A stretch of 64,000 bases of DNA from an uncultured Christensenella sp. (GCA_910577945.1 CAJTNI010000002.1:87674-151673), one strand, 5' to 3'; positions 52,571-60,552 are shown, counted from the stretch's first letter. Notes: generated by a model not told the origin, from the letters alone. A program made the numbers and translations.

Positions 52571-52615
52571 AAAAAGGACGCAAACTTGCCGTTTGGCAGG
52601 CTTTGCGTCCTCTTT
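52571..52615 (-). terminator. Intrinsic terminator of the small membrane protein gene
   Basis: GGACGCAAA / TTTGCGTCC stem with an inner TTGCC/GGCAG pairing; on the minus strand it ends in TTTTTG. Confidence 0.75.
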
Positions 52616-52641
52616 TGGAGGTGTGAGCGACTTATTTGCTA

Positions 52642-52965
52642 TCAGATGATGAACGGAATATTCTTGTCGAAGAAGAATTGCTGTACCTCGGGCACTTTGA
52701 CCGCGATTGCCGACGCGATGAGGAACAGCGCGATAGCGGCAAACACTATTTTGAGTATGAGGCTGTCCGTCCAGCAGCAGGCGTTGTACAGCACGACCAA
52801 GAACATGAGGCACAGCACAATCGTGCCGATTATGTCGATGGCTTTTATCGCGCCGGCGGGTACGTTCTGATACACCATTACCCACTTGATTGCGATTATA
52901 ACCGCGTACAGCAACAACACTATAACCGATAAAAATTGGTCGATTTTTCTGTCTTTCTTACCCAT
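52642..52965 (-). CDS. Three-helix membrane protein of unknown function
   Basis: 107 residues: charged N-terminus MGKKDRKIDQF, then helices at about 11-32, 42-63 and 70-92. Contains NACCW with adjacent cysteines in the second loop. AGGAGG lies 6 bases before the ATG. Single gene between a promoter with TATAAT inside a CGGTA/TACCG dyad (about 52990-53010) and a terminator. No family recognised. Confidence 0.7.
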   Translation of the reverse strand: MGKKDRKIDQFLSVIVLLLYAVIIAIKWVMVYQNVPAGAIKAIDIIGTIVLCLMFLVVLYNACCWTDSLILKIVFAAIALFLIASAIAVKVPEVQQFFFDKNIPFII

Positions 52966-53080
52966 TTGAATCCTCCTTGGGGCTCTTTACACGGTAATTA
53001 TATACCGCGATTATTAAAAAGATATATAAGAAAGATTAAAAGTAGATTAAAAGAAAAACGACGGACGAGAATACCGCTGT

Positions 53081-53824
53081 TTATTTTGCGTTGCGCGCGT
53101 GCCACTGCGCGAGCTTCGCCGCGAACAGCGCGGCGTTTTGCGCTTCGGCAAGCTTGAAGCAGGAGAATAGCGCAAGCTTGTAGTCGGGCGAGTCGATATC
53201 GGCGGTTTTGACAGTGAGCTTGCCGTTTTTCGCGTCGATTAAGCTCTGCACGTACCGCGCCGCTTTGTCGTCGATATATGCGCTCGCGTCCGCGCCCGCG
53301 GCGAGCTTGCCTTGCCCGACGGCGGACACCAATCGGCGTATAGATTCGAGACTTTCGGCAACCGCGTCAAACTCCGACGCTTTGCCGTTCGCTTTTACCG
53401 ACGTTTCCATAATCTCTACGAACGTGCCGAACTGCGCTTTCAAATACCTGTAAAGCCCGTCGGCATAGCGGCAAATGTCAATCTCGTCGCCCGCGTTTTC
53501 GCCGTGCGCCGCGTCGTCGAAAATAACGTCGATATTCGTCCTGTAAATATCGAAATAAATCTCCGACAAATCGTATTCGGCTATCTTGCCGTTTTCTATA
53601 ATGTAACCGTCGGCGTCCTCGTCGGATAGCGGCGCGAGCCGCCCGAGTCCCGCGGCGGTCAAATATCTATCGACGGGCGCGGCGTCGCCCGCGCACAGGC
53701 GTCCGAACGCGACGTCTTCGGCGGCGCGCGTATTTACGGTCATATTAGCGACCATGCGCTCCATGGCGTGAACGTTGTCGTCGCTGTTTGCGTCAAAATT
53801 CGGGAAAATTTTGTTGCTTTCCAT
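53081..53824 (-). CDS. Soluble protein of unknown function under the XRE-type operator
   Basis: 247 residues, acidic, mostly helical by pattern, no signal peptide and no recognised domain. AGGAGG lies about 10 bases before the ATG at 53824. Its promoter shares both sequence and operator position with the ilvB promoter, and it is divergent from the first XRE pair, which suggests it is a direct target of those regulators. Could be a stress or antitoxin-like protein; function not assigned. Confidence 0.75.
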   Translation of the reverse strand: MESNKIFPNFDANSDDNVHAMERMVANMTVNTRAAEDVAFGRLCAGDAAPVDRYLTAAGLGRLAPLSDEDADGYIIENGKIAEYDLSEIYFDIYRTNIDVIFDDAAHGENAGDEIDICRYADGLYRYLKAQFGTFVEIMETSVKANGKASEFDAVAESLESIRRLVSAVGQGKLAAGADASAYIDDKAARYVQSLIDAKNGKLTVKTADIDSPDYKLALFSCFKLAEAQNAALFAAKLAQWHARNAK

Positions 53825-53857
53825 AAGGGTTTAACCTCCTGTTGTTTTATTGATATG

Positions 53858-53886
53858 AGTATAGCAGTTATCTTAGATAATTTCAA
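53858..53886 (-). promoter_or_regulatory. Promoter with operator for the unknown gene at 53824
   Basis: Minus strand: TTGAAA (53886-53881), 17 bp, TATACT (53863-53858). The plus-strand operator TATAGCAGTTATC (53860-53872) covers the -10 box and spacer; TTATCTTAGATAA (53868-53880), a perfect palindrome, fills the rest. Confidence 0.7.
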
Positions 53887-53996
53887 GCTTTTTGCTTGTG
53901 GACAAATGTGGTATTTTTTGGACATTTTGTGGTAAATCAAAATGAACTGCATTATCGGTCAAAAGAAAACGGTAGTAAGCGACAAAAAATTTAAAC

Positions 53997-54014
53997 TACA
54001 ATATAACAGTTATA
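53997..54014 (+). promoter_or_regulatory. TACAAT -10 box and TATAACAGTTATA operator before XRE pair 1
   Basis: TACAAT (53997-54002) runs directly into the palindrome TATAACAGTTATA (54002-54014). A second palindrome CGCTTTAAAGCG follows at 54016-54027. The -35 box is not clear. Confidence 0.65.
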
Positions 54015-54055
54015 TCGCTTTAAAGCGACTGCAATAATTTGAGGGGAGGGCAGAA

Positions 54056-54388
54056 ATGAACGTTGTTCTGGAAAGAATACACGAGCTTCGTGTTAAACAC
54101 GGTCTGACGAAAACCGCTATGGCGGAGAAGATAGGCGTTACGCCTACGACGGTCAGTAATTGGGATAAGCAGGATACCATGCCCGCGCTGTCTGTCGTGG
54201 AACGGTTTTGCGACGCTGTGGGCGTTACCATCTCGCAGTTTTTCGGCGGTATGAAGAAATCCGCGGATATTACGTCGGACGACGTTTTTCTCAACGAATG
54301 GCGTATCTTGACGGACACGGAAAAGCAGGCTGTGGAAAAGGTGCTGGACGCCTTTTTGGGACATGCGGAGGTAAAGGAAAATGTTTGA
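54056..54388 (+). CDS. XRE-family regulator, pair 1, member A
   Basis: 110 residues. N-terminal Cro/CI helix-turn-helix: LERIHELRVKHGLTKTAMAEKIGVTPTTVSNWDKQDTMPALSVVERF; then a short C-terminal helix region WRILTDTEKQAVEKVLDAF that may mediate pairing. GGGGAGGG precedes the ATG. The next gene starts 8 bases before its end. Paralogous to the gene at 54961. Confidence 0.88.
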   Translation: MNVVLERIHELRVKHGLTKTAMAEKIGVTPTTVSNWDKQDTMPALSVVERFCDAVGVTISQFFGGMKKSADITSDDVFLNEWRILTDTEKQAVEKVLDAFLGHAEVKENV

Positions 54389-54686
54389 CGCGGTTAAGCG
54401 CATAGGCGAGCTTATGAAGGAATTCGGGTATTCGGCTTACGAGCTGTCCAACCTCACGGGCATGTCGGCAAACGCCGTTTACGATTGGTTCAAGACGGGC
54501 GCTACGCCCACTCTCGGCAATATAGTAAAGCTGTGCGACAGTATGGGCGTTTCGCTCGAATACTTTTTTTGCGGCGACGAAGGGCTTGACGACAGAACGT
54601 CAGGCGCTTTGAAAAAATGGCTGGCGCTGTCCGATGCGGAACGCCGTTCGGTAATGAACTTAATGCGCGCGTTCAACGGGAAATAG
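54381..54686 (+). CDS. XRE-family regulator, pair 1, member B
   Basis: 101 residues. Helix-turn-helix of a different subtype: IGELMKEFGYSAYELSNLTGMSANAVYDWFKTGATPTLGNIVKLCDSMGVSLEYFF, with the YDWF recognition helix, then WLALSDAERRSVMNLMRAF, the same C-terminal helix pattern as member A. Overlaps member A by 8 bases, so the two are made in fixed ratio. Paralogous to the gene at 55283. Confidence 0.88.
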   Translation: MFDAVKRIGELMKEFGYSAYELSNLTGMSANAVYDWFKTGATPTLGNIVKLCDSMGVSLEYFFCGDEGLDDRTSGALKKWLALSDAERRSVMNLMRAFNGK

Positions 54687-54850
54687 CGCTCGGTCAGTCG
54701 CGGGCGCGGCTTTGACAAAGCAACACGCCATTGTAATGCGCCGAAATCCAAGCGAATATCGCCGCGATTTGCCCGTAAAAATGTATCTGTTGGGGTTAGA
54801 CGCTCGTATGATAGTCGTGCGTGCTGCGGCACATATTCGCGCAATATTAA

Positions 54851-54922
54851 GTAACCGCTATGGCTATCAAAAGCGAATGGTATAGCGGTTATCCGAGAAT
54901 AATCTACAATATAACCGTTATA
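54851..54922 (+). promoter_or_regulatory. Three operator copies and -10 box before XRE pair 2
   Basis: TAACCGCTAT (54852-54861), TATAGCGGTTATC (54881-54893) and TATAACCGTTATA (54910-54922). The first two are inverted to each other; the third directly follows TACAAT (54905-54910), in the same register as before pair 1. 54687-54850 contains nothing else recognisable. Confidence 0.7.
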
Positions 54923-54960
54923 ACACACAAAACCAACTTATATAATTAGGGGGGGTAAAA

Positions 54961-55290
54961 GTGAACGATATACTTGCAAGAATAGAAGAGCTGCGCGCGG
55001 CGCGCGGGCTGAGCAAGCTTGCGTTGGCGAGTAAAATCGGGGTTACGCCGACTACGCTCAGTAATTGGAGCAGGACGGATTCCATTCCGTCGCTGTCCGT
55101 TATCGAGCGCATTTGCGAGGCGACCGATACTGATTTCGAAACTTTTTTCTGCGGCTTGGGCAACTCCGAGCGCAATGCTCAAAACGAGTTTATCGACGGG
55201 TGGCGCATGCTGTCGCCCGCGGAGCGGGTTGCGGTGGAGCGCGTCGTCGACGCGTTTTGGCAAAGCAAAGGCGAGGTGAGCCGTGATTGA
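54961..55290 (+). CDS. XRE-family regulator, pair 2, member A
   Basis: 109 residues, GTG start after a GGGGGG ribosome site. IEELRAARGLSKLALASKIGVTPTTLSNWSRTDSIPSLSVIERI is clearly paralogous to the 54056 product across the recognition helix (GVTPTT.SNW). C-terminal WRMLSPAERVAVERVVDAF. Overlaps the next gene by 8 bases. Confidence 0.88.
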   Translation: MNDILARIEELRAARGLSKLALASKIGVTPTTLSNWSRTDSIPSLSVIERICEATDTDFETFFCGLGNSERNAQNEFIDGWRMLSPAERVAVERVVDAFWQSKGEVSRD

Positions 55291-55600
55291 CGTTACTGCG
55301 CGTATAGCGGAATTGATGCGCGTCAAAAATTGGACGGCGTACAAGCTTTCCGAAAAGACGGAAATTTCCACCAACGCGATTTACGATTGGTTTAAAGCGG
55401 GCGCGACGCCGACGCTTGCTAACATAGTCAGGATTTGCGATGCGCTCGACATAACGCTGGAATTTTTCTTCTGCGGCGGGCGCGAGTACACCGACGAGGA
55501 GCGGCGCGTGCTCGATAAGTGGGTGAGCCTGTCCGAGTTCGAAAAGAACACCGTCAAAAGCCTTATCGACGCGTTTACTTTGGCTAAGTACGACGATTGA
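55283..55600 (+). CDS. XRE-family regulator, pair 2, member B
   Basis: 105 residues, GTG start inside the end of member A. IAELMRVKNWTAYKLSEKTEISTNAIYDWFKAGATPTLANIVRICDALDITLEFFFCGG mirrors the 54381 product; WVSLSEFEKNTVKSLIDAF ends it. The gene order, 8-base overlap and paralogy show that the whole pair was duplicated. Confidence 0.88.
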   Translation: MIDVTARIAELMRVKNWTAYKLSEKTEISTNAIYDWFKAGATPTLANIVRICDALDITLEFFFCGGREYTDEERRVLDKWVSLSEFEKNTVKSLIDAFTLAKYDD

Positions 55601-55723
55601 CCGCCTTGCGCCGAACGGTTTTTACTCACGCAAAGCGCTTGCGCGTTACATTATAATATAGGGAGCTGCCGAGGCTGCGCGGATAACGCTTGACTGTCGA
55701 TTACGCGTTACTCGCCGACTGTT

Positions 55724-56266
55724 TTACAGCGTTTCGGTCTTGTTCGATTCGCTGTTAAGCTTTACGCTGCCGCGTTCTATCGCGGTCAGCCCCGTGCGCG
55801 ACAGCTCTATAATCTCGTATTGCTTCATGAGCTCGATAAAGCCGTCGAGCTTGGCGGGCTTGCCCGTCAGTTCGATTACGACGGAGTCGGGCGATAAATC
55901 GACTATTTTCGCCTCGTACGTGCGGCACGCGGTTTCTATATCCGCGCGCTCCGCCGCGCCCGCGGCGACCTTTACGAGTAGCAGTTCGCGCAGTACCGCG
56001 CGGCTTGCGTCCAGCTCGCCCGTCATTACGCAGGCGGGAAGCTTGCCGAGCTGCAATACGATTTGGCGCAGCACGCTCTCGTCGCCGCGCACCGTCACCG
56101 TCATTCTCGACAGCGCGGGGTCCTCGGTCGCGCACACCGCGAGCGAATCTATATTATAGCAGCGGCGCGCAAACAGCCCCGATATGCGGGCGAGTATGCC
56201 GCTTTCGTTGGTGACGAGCGCGGATATAATATGCGTTTTTTCGTTGTCTTGCCGTTTGTTTTGCAT
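55724..56266 (-). CDS. ilvN: Acetolactate synthase small (regulatory) subunit
   Basis: 180 residues. N-terminal ACT domain (HIISALVTNESGILARISGLFARRCYNIDSLAVC) binds valine for feedback control, followed by the C-terminal small-subunit domain (AACRTYEAKIVDLSPDSVVIELTG). The ATG at 56266 overlaps the ilvB stop (TAATG); a longer upstream frame inside ilvB is not used. Confidence 0.95.
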   Translation of the reverse strand: MQNKRQDNEKTHIISALVTNESGILARISGLFARRCYNIDSLAVCATEDPALSRMTVTVRGDESVLRQIVLQLGKLPACVMTGELDASRAVLRELLLVKVAAGAAERADIETACRTYEAKIVDLSPDSVVIELTGKPAKLDGFIELMKQYEIIELSRTGLTAIERGSVKLNSESNKTETL

Positions 56267-57936
56267 TATCGCCTCGCTTTGCCGTCGGGAATTTCGGTTA
56301 TTATGTCGTGCATTGTTTTGCCCGGCGGAATCATGGGCAGCACCAATTCGTCTTTTTCTATCTTGCAATCGACCACGGTGACGCCGCTTTCCGCAAGCGC
56401 CGCTTTTACCGTTTTTTCAACGTTTTTATCGTCGTCGAGCAAGTAACCCTTTGCGCCGAACGCCTCGGCGATTTTTACGAAATCGGTCTTGTTGGCGTCG
56501 AGGTCGGTGGACGAGTAGCGCTCGCCGTAAAACAGCTTTTGCCACTGCCGCACCATGCCGAGCGTGCGGTTGTCGAACACGAACACCGTCAGCGGCAGGT
56601 CGAGCCTGACCGCGGTCGCCAGCTCGTTCATATTCATGTGGAACGACCCGTCGCCCGTGAACAGCACCGCGCGCCGTCCGCTGCCTATCGCGCCGCCTAT
56701 CGCCGCGCCCATGCCGAAGCCCATCGTGCCCAAACCGCCGCTCGTGAGGAACGTTCTCGGCGACTTGAACGAATAGCCCTGCGCCGTCCACATTTGGTGC
56801 TGCCCGACGTCTGTCGCGACTATCGCGTCGCCCGCGTTTTCGGACACGCACGCAATCACCGCGCGCGGACTCAGCTTGCCGCGGCAGGGCGGGAGCGCGT
56901 ATTTGCGCTTATATTCGGCGTTGAGGTCGAGCATCGTCTCGTCGCGCTTTTCGCCGACCGTCATGGCGAGGAGTTTGAGCACCTGCTTGACGTCGCCGCG
57001 AACGTACGCGTCCGTGCGCACGTTCTTGTCGATTTCCGCCGCGTCGATGTCTATATGCACAATCTTGGCGTGGTTGCAAAACTTTTTGCGGTCGCCCGCC
57101 ACGCGGTCGGAGAACCGCGCGCCCGCCGCGATAATCAGGTCGCTGTGCTCGACCAGTCGCGCCACCGACGCGTGACCGTGCATGCCTATCAGCCCCGCGC
57201 AGTATTTGTGCGCGGTGGGTATTGCGGAAAGCCCCATGACCGACGTGGCAATCGGCGCTTTTATGCGCTCGGCAAAGCGCAACAGCTCGGCGCTCGCGTC
57301 CGCCGCTATGCACCCGCCGCCCGCGTAAATTATCGGGCGTTTTGCACGCTCTATGAGCTCGACGGCGTCGGTCACGTCCGCCTGCATGGGCGGCTTGTGC
57401 GGCGGCTCGGGCTGCTTTGCCGTATATTCGATTAGCGCCTGCTGCACGTCCTTGGGCACGTCGACGAGCACCGGACCGGGGCGGTCGGAGCGCGCTATGT
57501 GAAACGCGCGGCGTATCGCGTCCGCCAGGTCGTCGGCGTTTTTGACGATGAAATTATGCTTGGTTACGGGCATCGTTATTCCCGCGATATCGACTTCCTG
57601 AAAGCTGTCTCTGCCGAGCAGCGGCACGGGCACGTTGCCCGTAATCGCCACAAGCGGCACGCTGTCGAGGTACGCGTCCGCTATGCCCGTGACGAGGTTT
57701 GTCGCGCCCGGACCCGAGGTCGCTATCGCCACGCCGACCTTGCCCGTCGATTTGGCGTAGCCCTCGGCGGCGTGCGCCGCGCCCTGCTCATGCGAGGTGA
57801 GGATTTGCGTGATTTTCGGCTCGCGATAAATCGCGTCGAACAAGTCAATGATTTGTCCGCCGGGATACCCGAACACCGTCGTAGCGTTTTGTTCGAGCAA
57901 GCATTTGACTATTATTTCCGCGCCTTTGAGTTTCAT
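56266..57936 (-). CDS. ilvB: Acetolactate synthase large (catalytic) subunit
   Basis: 556 residues, ThDP enzyme that condenses pyruvate. Catalytic Glu in SHEQGAAHAAEGYA, FAD region GLIGMHGHASVARLVEHSDLIIAAGARFSDR, ThDP motif TGDGSFHMNMNELATAVRLDLPLTVFVFDN. Weak ribosome site. The promoter carries the operator shared with the XRE pairs. Confidence 0.97.
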   Translation of the reverse strand: MKLKGAEIIVKCLLEQNATTVFGYPGGQIIDLFDAIYREPKITQILTSHEQGAAHAAEGYAKSTGKVGVAIATSGPGATNLVTGIADAYLDSVPLVAITGNVPVPLLGRDSFQEVDIAGITMPVTKHNFIVKNADDLADAIRRAFHIARSDRPGPVLVDVPKDVQQALIEYTAKQPEPPHKPPMQADVTDAVELIERAKRPIIYAGGGCIAADASAELLRFAERIKAPIATSVMGLSAIPTAHKYCAGLIGMHGHASVARLVEHSDLIIAAGARFSDRVAGDRKKFCNHAKIVHIDIDAAEIDKNVRTDAYVRGDVKQVLKLLAMTVGEKRDETMLDLNAEYKRKYALPPCRGKLSPRAVIACVSENAGDAIVATDVGQHQMWTAQGYSFKSPRTFLTSGGLGTMGFGMGAAIGGAIGSGRRAVLFTGDGSFHMNMNELATAVRLDLPLTVFVFDNRTLGMVRQWQKLFYGERYSSTDLDANKTDFVKIAEAFGAKGYLLDDDKNVEKTVKAALAESGVTVVDCKIEKDELVLPMIPPGKTMHDIITEIPDGKARR

Positions 57937-57975
57937 GCTTATCGCTGCCTTGTCGCTTTTTTTGAGTATTGGATT

Positions 57976-58004
57976 ATTATAGCAGTTAATTCGGATAAAA
58001 TCAA
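57976..58004 (-). promoter_or_regulatory. ilvBN promoter with TATAGCAGTTA operator
   Basis: Minus strand: TTGATT (58004-57999), 17 bp, TATAAT (57981-57976). The plus-strand TATAGCAGTTAAT (57978-57990) begins 2 bases inside the -10 box, the same register as at 53860. The whole promoter matches the 53858-53886 promoter at 23 of 31 positions. Confidence 0.7.
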
Positions 58005-58044
58005 GCCTTTGCCCGCTATGAGCGTCGGCGACCGTTTTACATTG

Positions 58045-58073
58045 TTGACAATTTGCGCGCGTCGGTGTAGAAT
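58045..58073 (+). promoter_or_regulatory. Promoter of the thioesterase-isochorismatase unit
   Basis: TTGACA (58045-58050), 17 bp, TAGAAT (58068-58073). Confidence 0.75.
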
Positions 58074-58106
58074 GTACGCAAAGCCATTGAGTGCGAGGAT
58101 AATAAA

Positions 58107-58625
58107 ATGAAGGTAGTTTCCAAACAGAACAATTCGCAAATGTGTCTGATTTGCGGCATGAACAATACGCTCGGCGTGCACGGGCAGTTTTACAATATGG
58201 AGGACGGTTCGGTCGGCGGGCTGTTTACGTTCCGCCCGGAGCACCAAAGCTATCCCGGGCGGGTGCACGGCGGCATGCTGTCCACCATGATAGACGAGCT
58301 CGCGGGGCGCGTGCTGTGGGTTGACCGTCCCGACCAAATCGCGGTCACTATGGATATTTCGGTCAGGTACAAAAAGCCCGTGCCGTACGGCGTGCCGCTC
58401 AAAGGCAGGGGAATTTACACCAAAAAGCTGTCGCGCGCGTATTCCGCCAAGTGCTGGATTTTGGACGGCGACGGCGCGGTGCTCGCCGAGGGCGAGGCGA
58501 AATATTTGATACTGCCCATGGAAAAAGTGACCGACGCGTCGTTCGACGAGGAGCTCAACATTTACATACCCGACGATATCGCGGAAATAGATTTCGGCGA
58601 GGTGGAGAGCGTGCGCGGCGTGTAG
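58107..58625 (+). CDS. PaaI-type hotdog-fold thioesterase
   Basis: 172 residues. The hotdog helix with YPGRVHGGMLSTMIDELAGR carries the HGG-D/E motif of acyl-CoA thioesterases. N-terminal CLICGMNN contains a Cys pair typical of a Clostridial subgroup. The substrate acyl-CoA is unknown. GAGG lies 8 bases before the ATG. Followed by isochorismatase 45 bases later. Confidence 0.85.
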   Translation: MKVVSKQNNSQMCLICGMNNTLGVHGQFYNMEDGSVGGLFTFRPEHQSYPGRVHGGMLSTMIDELAGRVLWVDRPDQIAVTMDISVRYKKPVPYGVPLKGRGIYTKKLSRAYSAKCWILDGDGAVLAEGEAKYLILPMEKVTDASFDEELNIYIPDDIAEIDFGEVESVRGV

Positions 58626-58670
58626 TCGTTTGCGCGAACGCGCGAATTCAATCGACCTTGGAGGGGCGTT

Positions 58671-59231
58671 ATGGAAAACGTAAGAACCGCGATTTTGGTT
58701 GTGGACATGCTTAACGACTTTGTGACGGGCGCGCTCAAATGCGACAGGGGCTTGGCGGTCGTGCCGCGGCTTGCGCGATTGTCGGACGCGGCGCGCGCGC
58801 ACGGCGTAAAGGTCGTTTATTGTAACGACGCGCACGTAAAAGGCGTCGACCACGAGTTGAAACTGTGGGGCGACCACGCAATCGCGGGGACTCACGGCGC
58901 GCAAATCATTCCCGAGCTTGCCGCAAAAGAGGGCGATTACGTAGTGCCCAAGCGTAGGTACAGCGGGTTTTTCCGCACCGATTTGGATTTGCTGCTGCGC
59001 GAGCTCGGCGTCGATACCGTTATCCTCACGGGGCTGCACACGCATATGTGCGTGCGTCACACCGCGGCGGACGCGTACTGCTTGGGGTATAACGTGGTCG
59101 TGGCAAAGGACGCGACCGACAGCTTTGCCGAAGAGGACTATGTAAGCGGCATTAAGTATTTGAAAGAGGTGTACGGCGCGGAGGTCTATTCCGTGGACGA
59201 GCTGATAGAAAAATTCAAGGCGTGCAAATAA
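58671..59231 (+). CDS. Isochorismatase-family cysteine hydrolase (nicotinamidase-like)
   Basis: 186 residues. The catalytic triad is present: Asp in LVVDMLNDF (about 11), Lys in VPKRRYSGF (about 95), Cys in TGLHTHMCVRHTAADA (about 128). Metal-binding DAHVKGVDHE resembles nicotinamidase sites, so salvage of nicotinamide toward NAD is possible, together with nadE elsewhere in the window; other amidases of the family are not excluded. GGAGG 7 bases before the ATG. Confidence 0.87.
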   Translation: MENVRTAILVVDMLNDFVTGALKCDRGLAVVPRLARLSDAARAHGVKVVYCNDAHVKGVDHELKLWGDHAIAGTHGAQIIPELAAKEGDYVVPKRRYSGFFRTDLDLLLRELGVDTVILTGLHTHMCVRHTAADAYCLGYNVVVAKDATDSFAEEDYVSGIKYLKEVYGAEVYSVDELIEKFKACK

Positions 59232-59306
59232 CCGAACTCGACTGCACCCGATAACGAGCTGTTTGGGAAAGCGCTGCGTCGCGGTATCACGGACGAATTT
59301 TTGAAG

Positions 59307-59344
59307 AAAAAAACGACGAATGCTTTGTTCCATTCGTCGTTTTT
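59307..59344 (+). terminator. Intrinsic terminator
   Basis: AAAACGACGAATG / CATTCGTCGTTTT perfect 13-bp stem, 8-base loop, then TTTT. Confidence 0.85.
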
Positions 59345-59366
59345 GCTTCGGATTATAAAACGCGTG

Positions 59367-59714
59367 ATTATTCGAGTGTGACGCTCGATTGCCGACGCAC
59401 GCCTATGCGCGGCATACGCGCAGCCTTTTGTGGCTTTACGTTGGTTAACTACCCGCGCAATTATTCGGGTGTAACGCTTAATACTAACGCACGCCTATAC
59501 ACGGCATTCGTCCAACCTTCGGTTGGCTTTTACGTTGGTTATATAGCGAGTAATTATTCGGGTGTAATGCCTTAATGCTTACGCACGTCTACACACGGCA
59601 TACGCCCAACCTTCGGTTGGCTTTTGCGTTGGTTATATACCGCGCAATTATTCGGGTGTAACGCTCGATTGCTTACTTACGCTTACACACGACAATCGCG
59701 CAGCCTTTGGCTGC
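59367..59714. repeat. 93-bp tandem repeat (3.7 copies)
   Basis: ATTATTCGGGTGTAACGC recurs at 59367, 59460, 59553 and 59647 (periods 93, 93, 94). Each unit also holds ACACGGCATACGC and a CCAACCTTCGGTTGG palindrome. The last unit stops at the rubrerythrin stop codon. It is the expanded form of the ATTCGGGTGCA...CCAAGCC repeat seen singly elsewhere. Confidence 0.85.
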
Positions 59715-60242
59715 TTATTTGCCGAAGTAGCGTTTGAGAAGTCCCGCAAAGCCTGCGCCGTGACGCGCTTCGTCCTTTGCCATTTCGTGAACGGTGTCGT
59801 GCACTGCGTCGTACCCGAGCTTTTTGGCGCGGGCGGCGAGAGCGAGCTTGCCTTCGCATGCGCCCGCCTCGGCGGCTGCGCGCATTTCGAGGTTCTTCTT
59901 GGTGGACGCGGTGATTACCTCGCCGAGCAGCTCGGCGAACTTAGCCGCATGCTCCGCCTCTTCGTACGCGTAGCGCTTGTACGCCTCGGCGATTTCGGGA
60001 TAGCCCTCGCGCTCGGCTACGCGCGCCATTGCGAGGTACATGCCGACCTCGGTGCATTCGCCCGTGAAGTTGGCGCGAAGCCCTTCGACGATTTCCTTGT
60101 CCTCGACCATGCCGTCGCCGACAACGTGCTCGCAAGCGAACTTAGCCTCGCCCGTGACGGGCTCGAACTTTTTCGCGCCGCAAACGGGGCAAACGTCCAC
60201 GCCGTCCTCGACAATCGCGCCGCAAACCGCACATTTTTTCAT
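59715..60242 (-). CDS. Reverse rubrerythrin
   Basis: 175 residues. Unlike classical rubrerythrin, the rubredoxin-like centre is N-terminal (CAVCG and CPVCG, Cys 4, 7, 18, 21) and the diiron ferritin-like domain follows (ECTEVGMYLAMARVAEREG, YEEAEHAAKF, EMAKDEARHG). Reduces hydrogen peroxide and oxygen in anaerobes. AAGGAG 8 bases before the ATG. Divergent from the CoA-disulfide reductase, with which it probably forms an oxygen-response set. Confidence 0.93.
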   Translation of the reverse strand: MKKCAVCGAIVEDGVDVCPVCGAKKFEPVTGEAKFACEHVVGDGMVEDKEIVEGLRANFTGECTEVGMYLAMARVAEREGYPEIAEAYKRYAYEEAEHAAKFAELLGEVITASTKKNLEMRAAAEAGACEGKLALAARAKKLGYDAVHDTVHEMAKDEARHGAGFAGLLKRYFGK

Positions 60243-60282
60243 AATGATATTCTCCTTTTTGTGAGTTTTTTGTTGTGGTTTA

Positions 60283-60311
60283 TTTATATCACAGGTCGAT
60301 AAAATTGTCAA
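60283..60311 (-). promoter_or_regulatory. Rubrerythrin promoter
   Basis: Minus strand: TTGACA (60311-60306), 17 bp, TATAAA (60288-60283). 60312-60426 holds no gene. Confidence 0.75.
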
Positions 60312-60426
60312 CGGTTTTTCGCGCGTGCGGACGCGCCGCGATAACGGCGTTCGGCGGGGCGGCGCGCGACCGCTTGCCGCGCGTGTTTCGCAATCAACTA
60401 AATTATTTCGGGTGCTGCGTAAATTC

Positions 60427-60455
60427 TTGCGTTCTGCGCGCGGTTTTGGTAGAAT
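60427..60455 (+). promoter_or_regulatory. CoA-disulfide reductase promoter
   Basis: TTGCGT (60427-60432), 17 bp, TAGAAT (60450-60455). Confidence 0.55.
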
Positions 60456-60552
60456 ATAAATGTATTTGCAGCGCGCATCGGCGTTGCGGACGTATATGTT
60501 TTGTCGGGCGGCGTCGGACGGCTTCGGTCGCGCGCCGACGAGCGAGGGCGGT

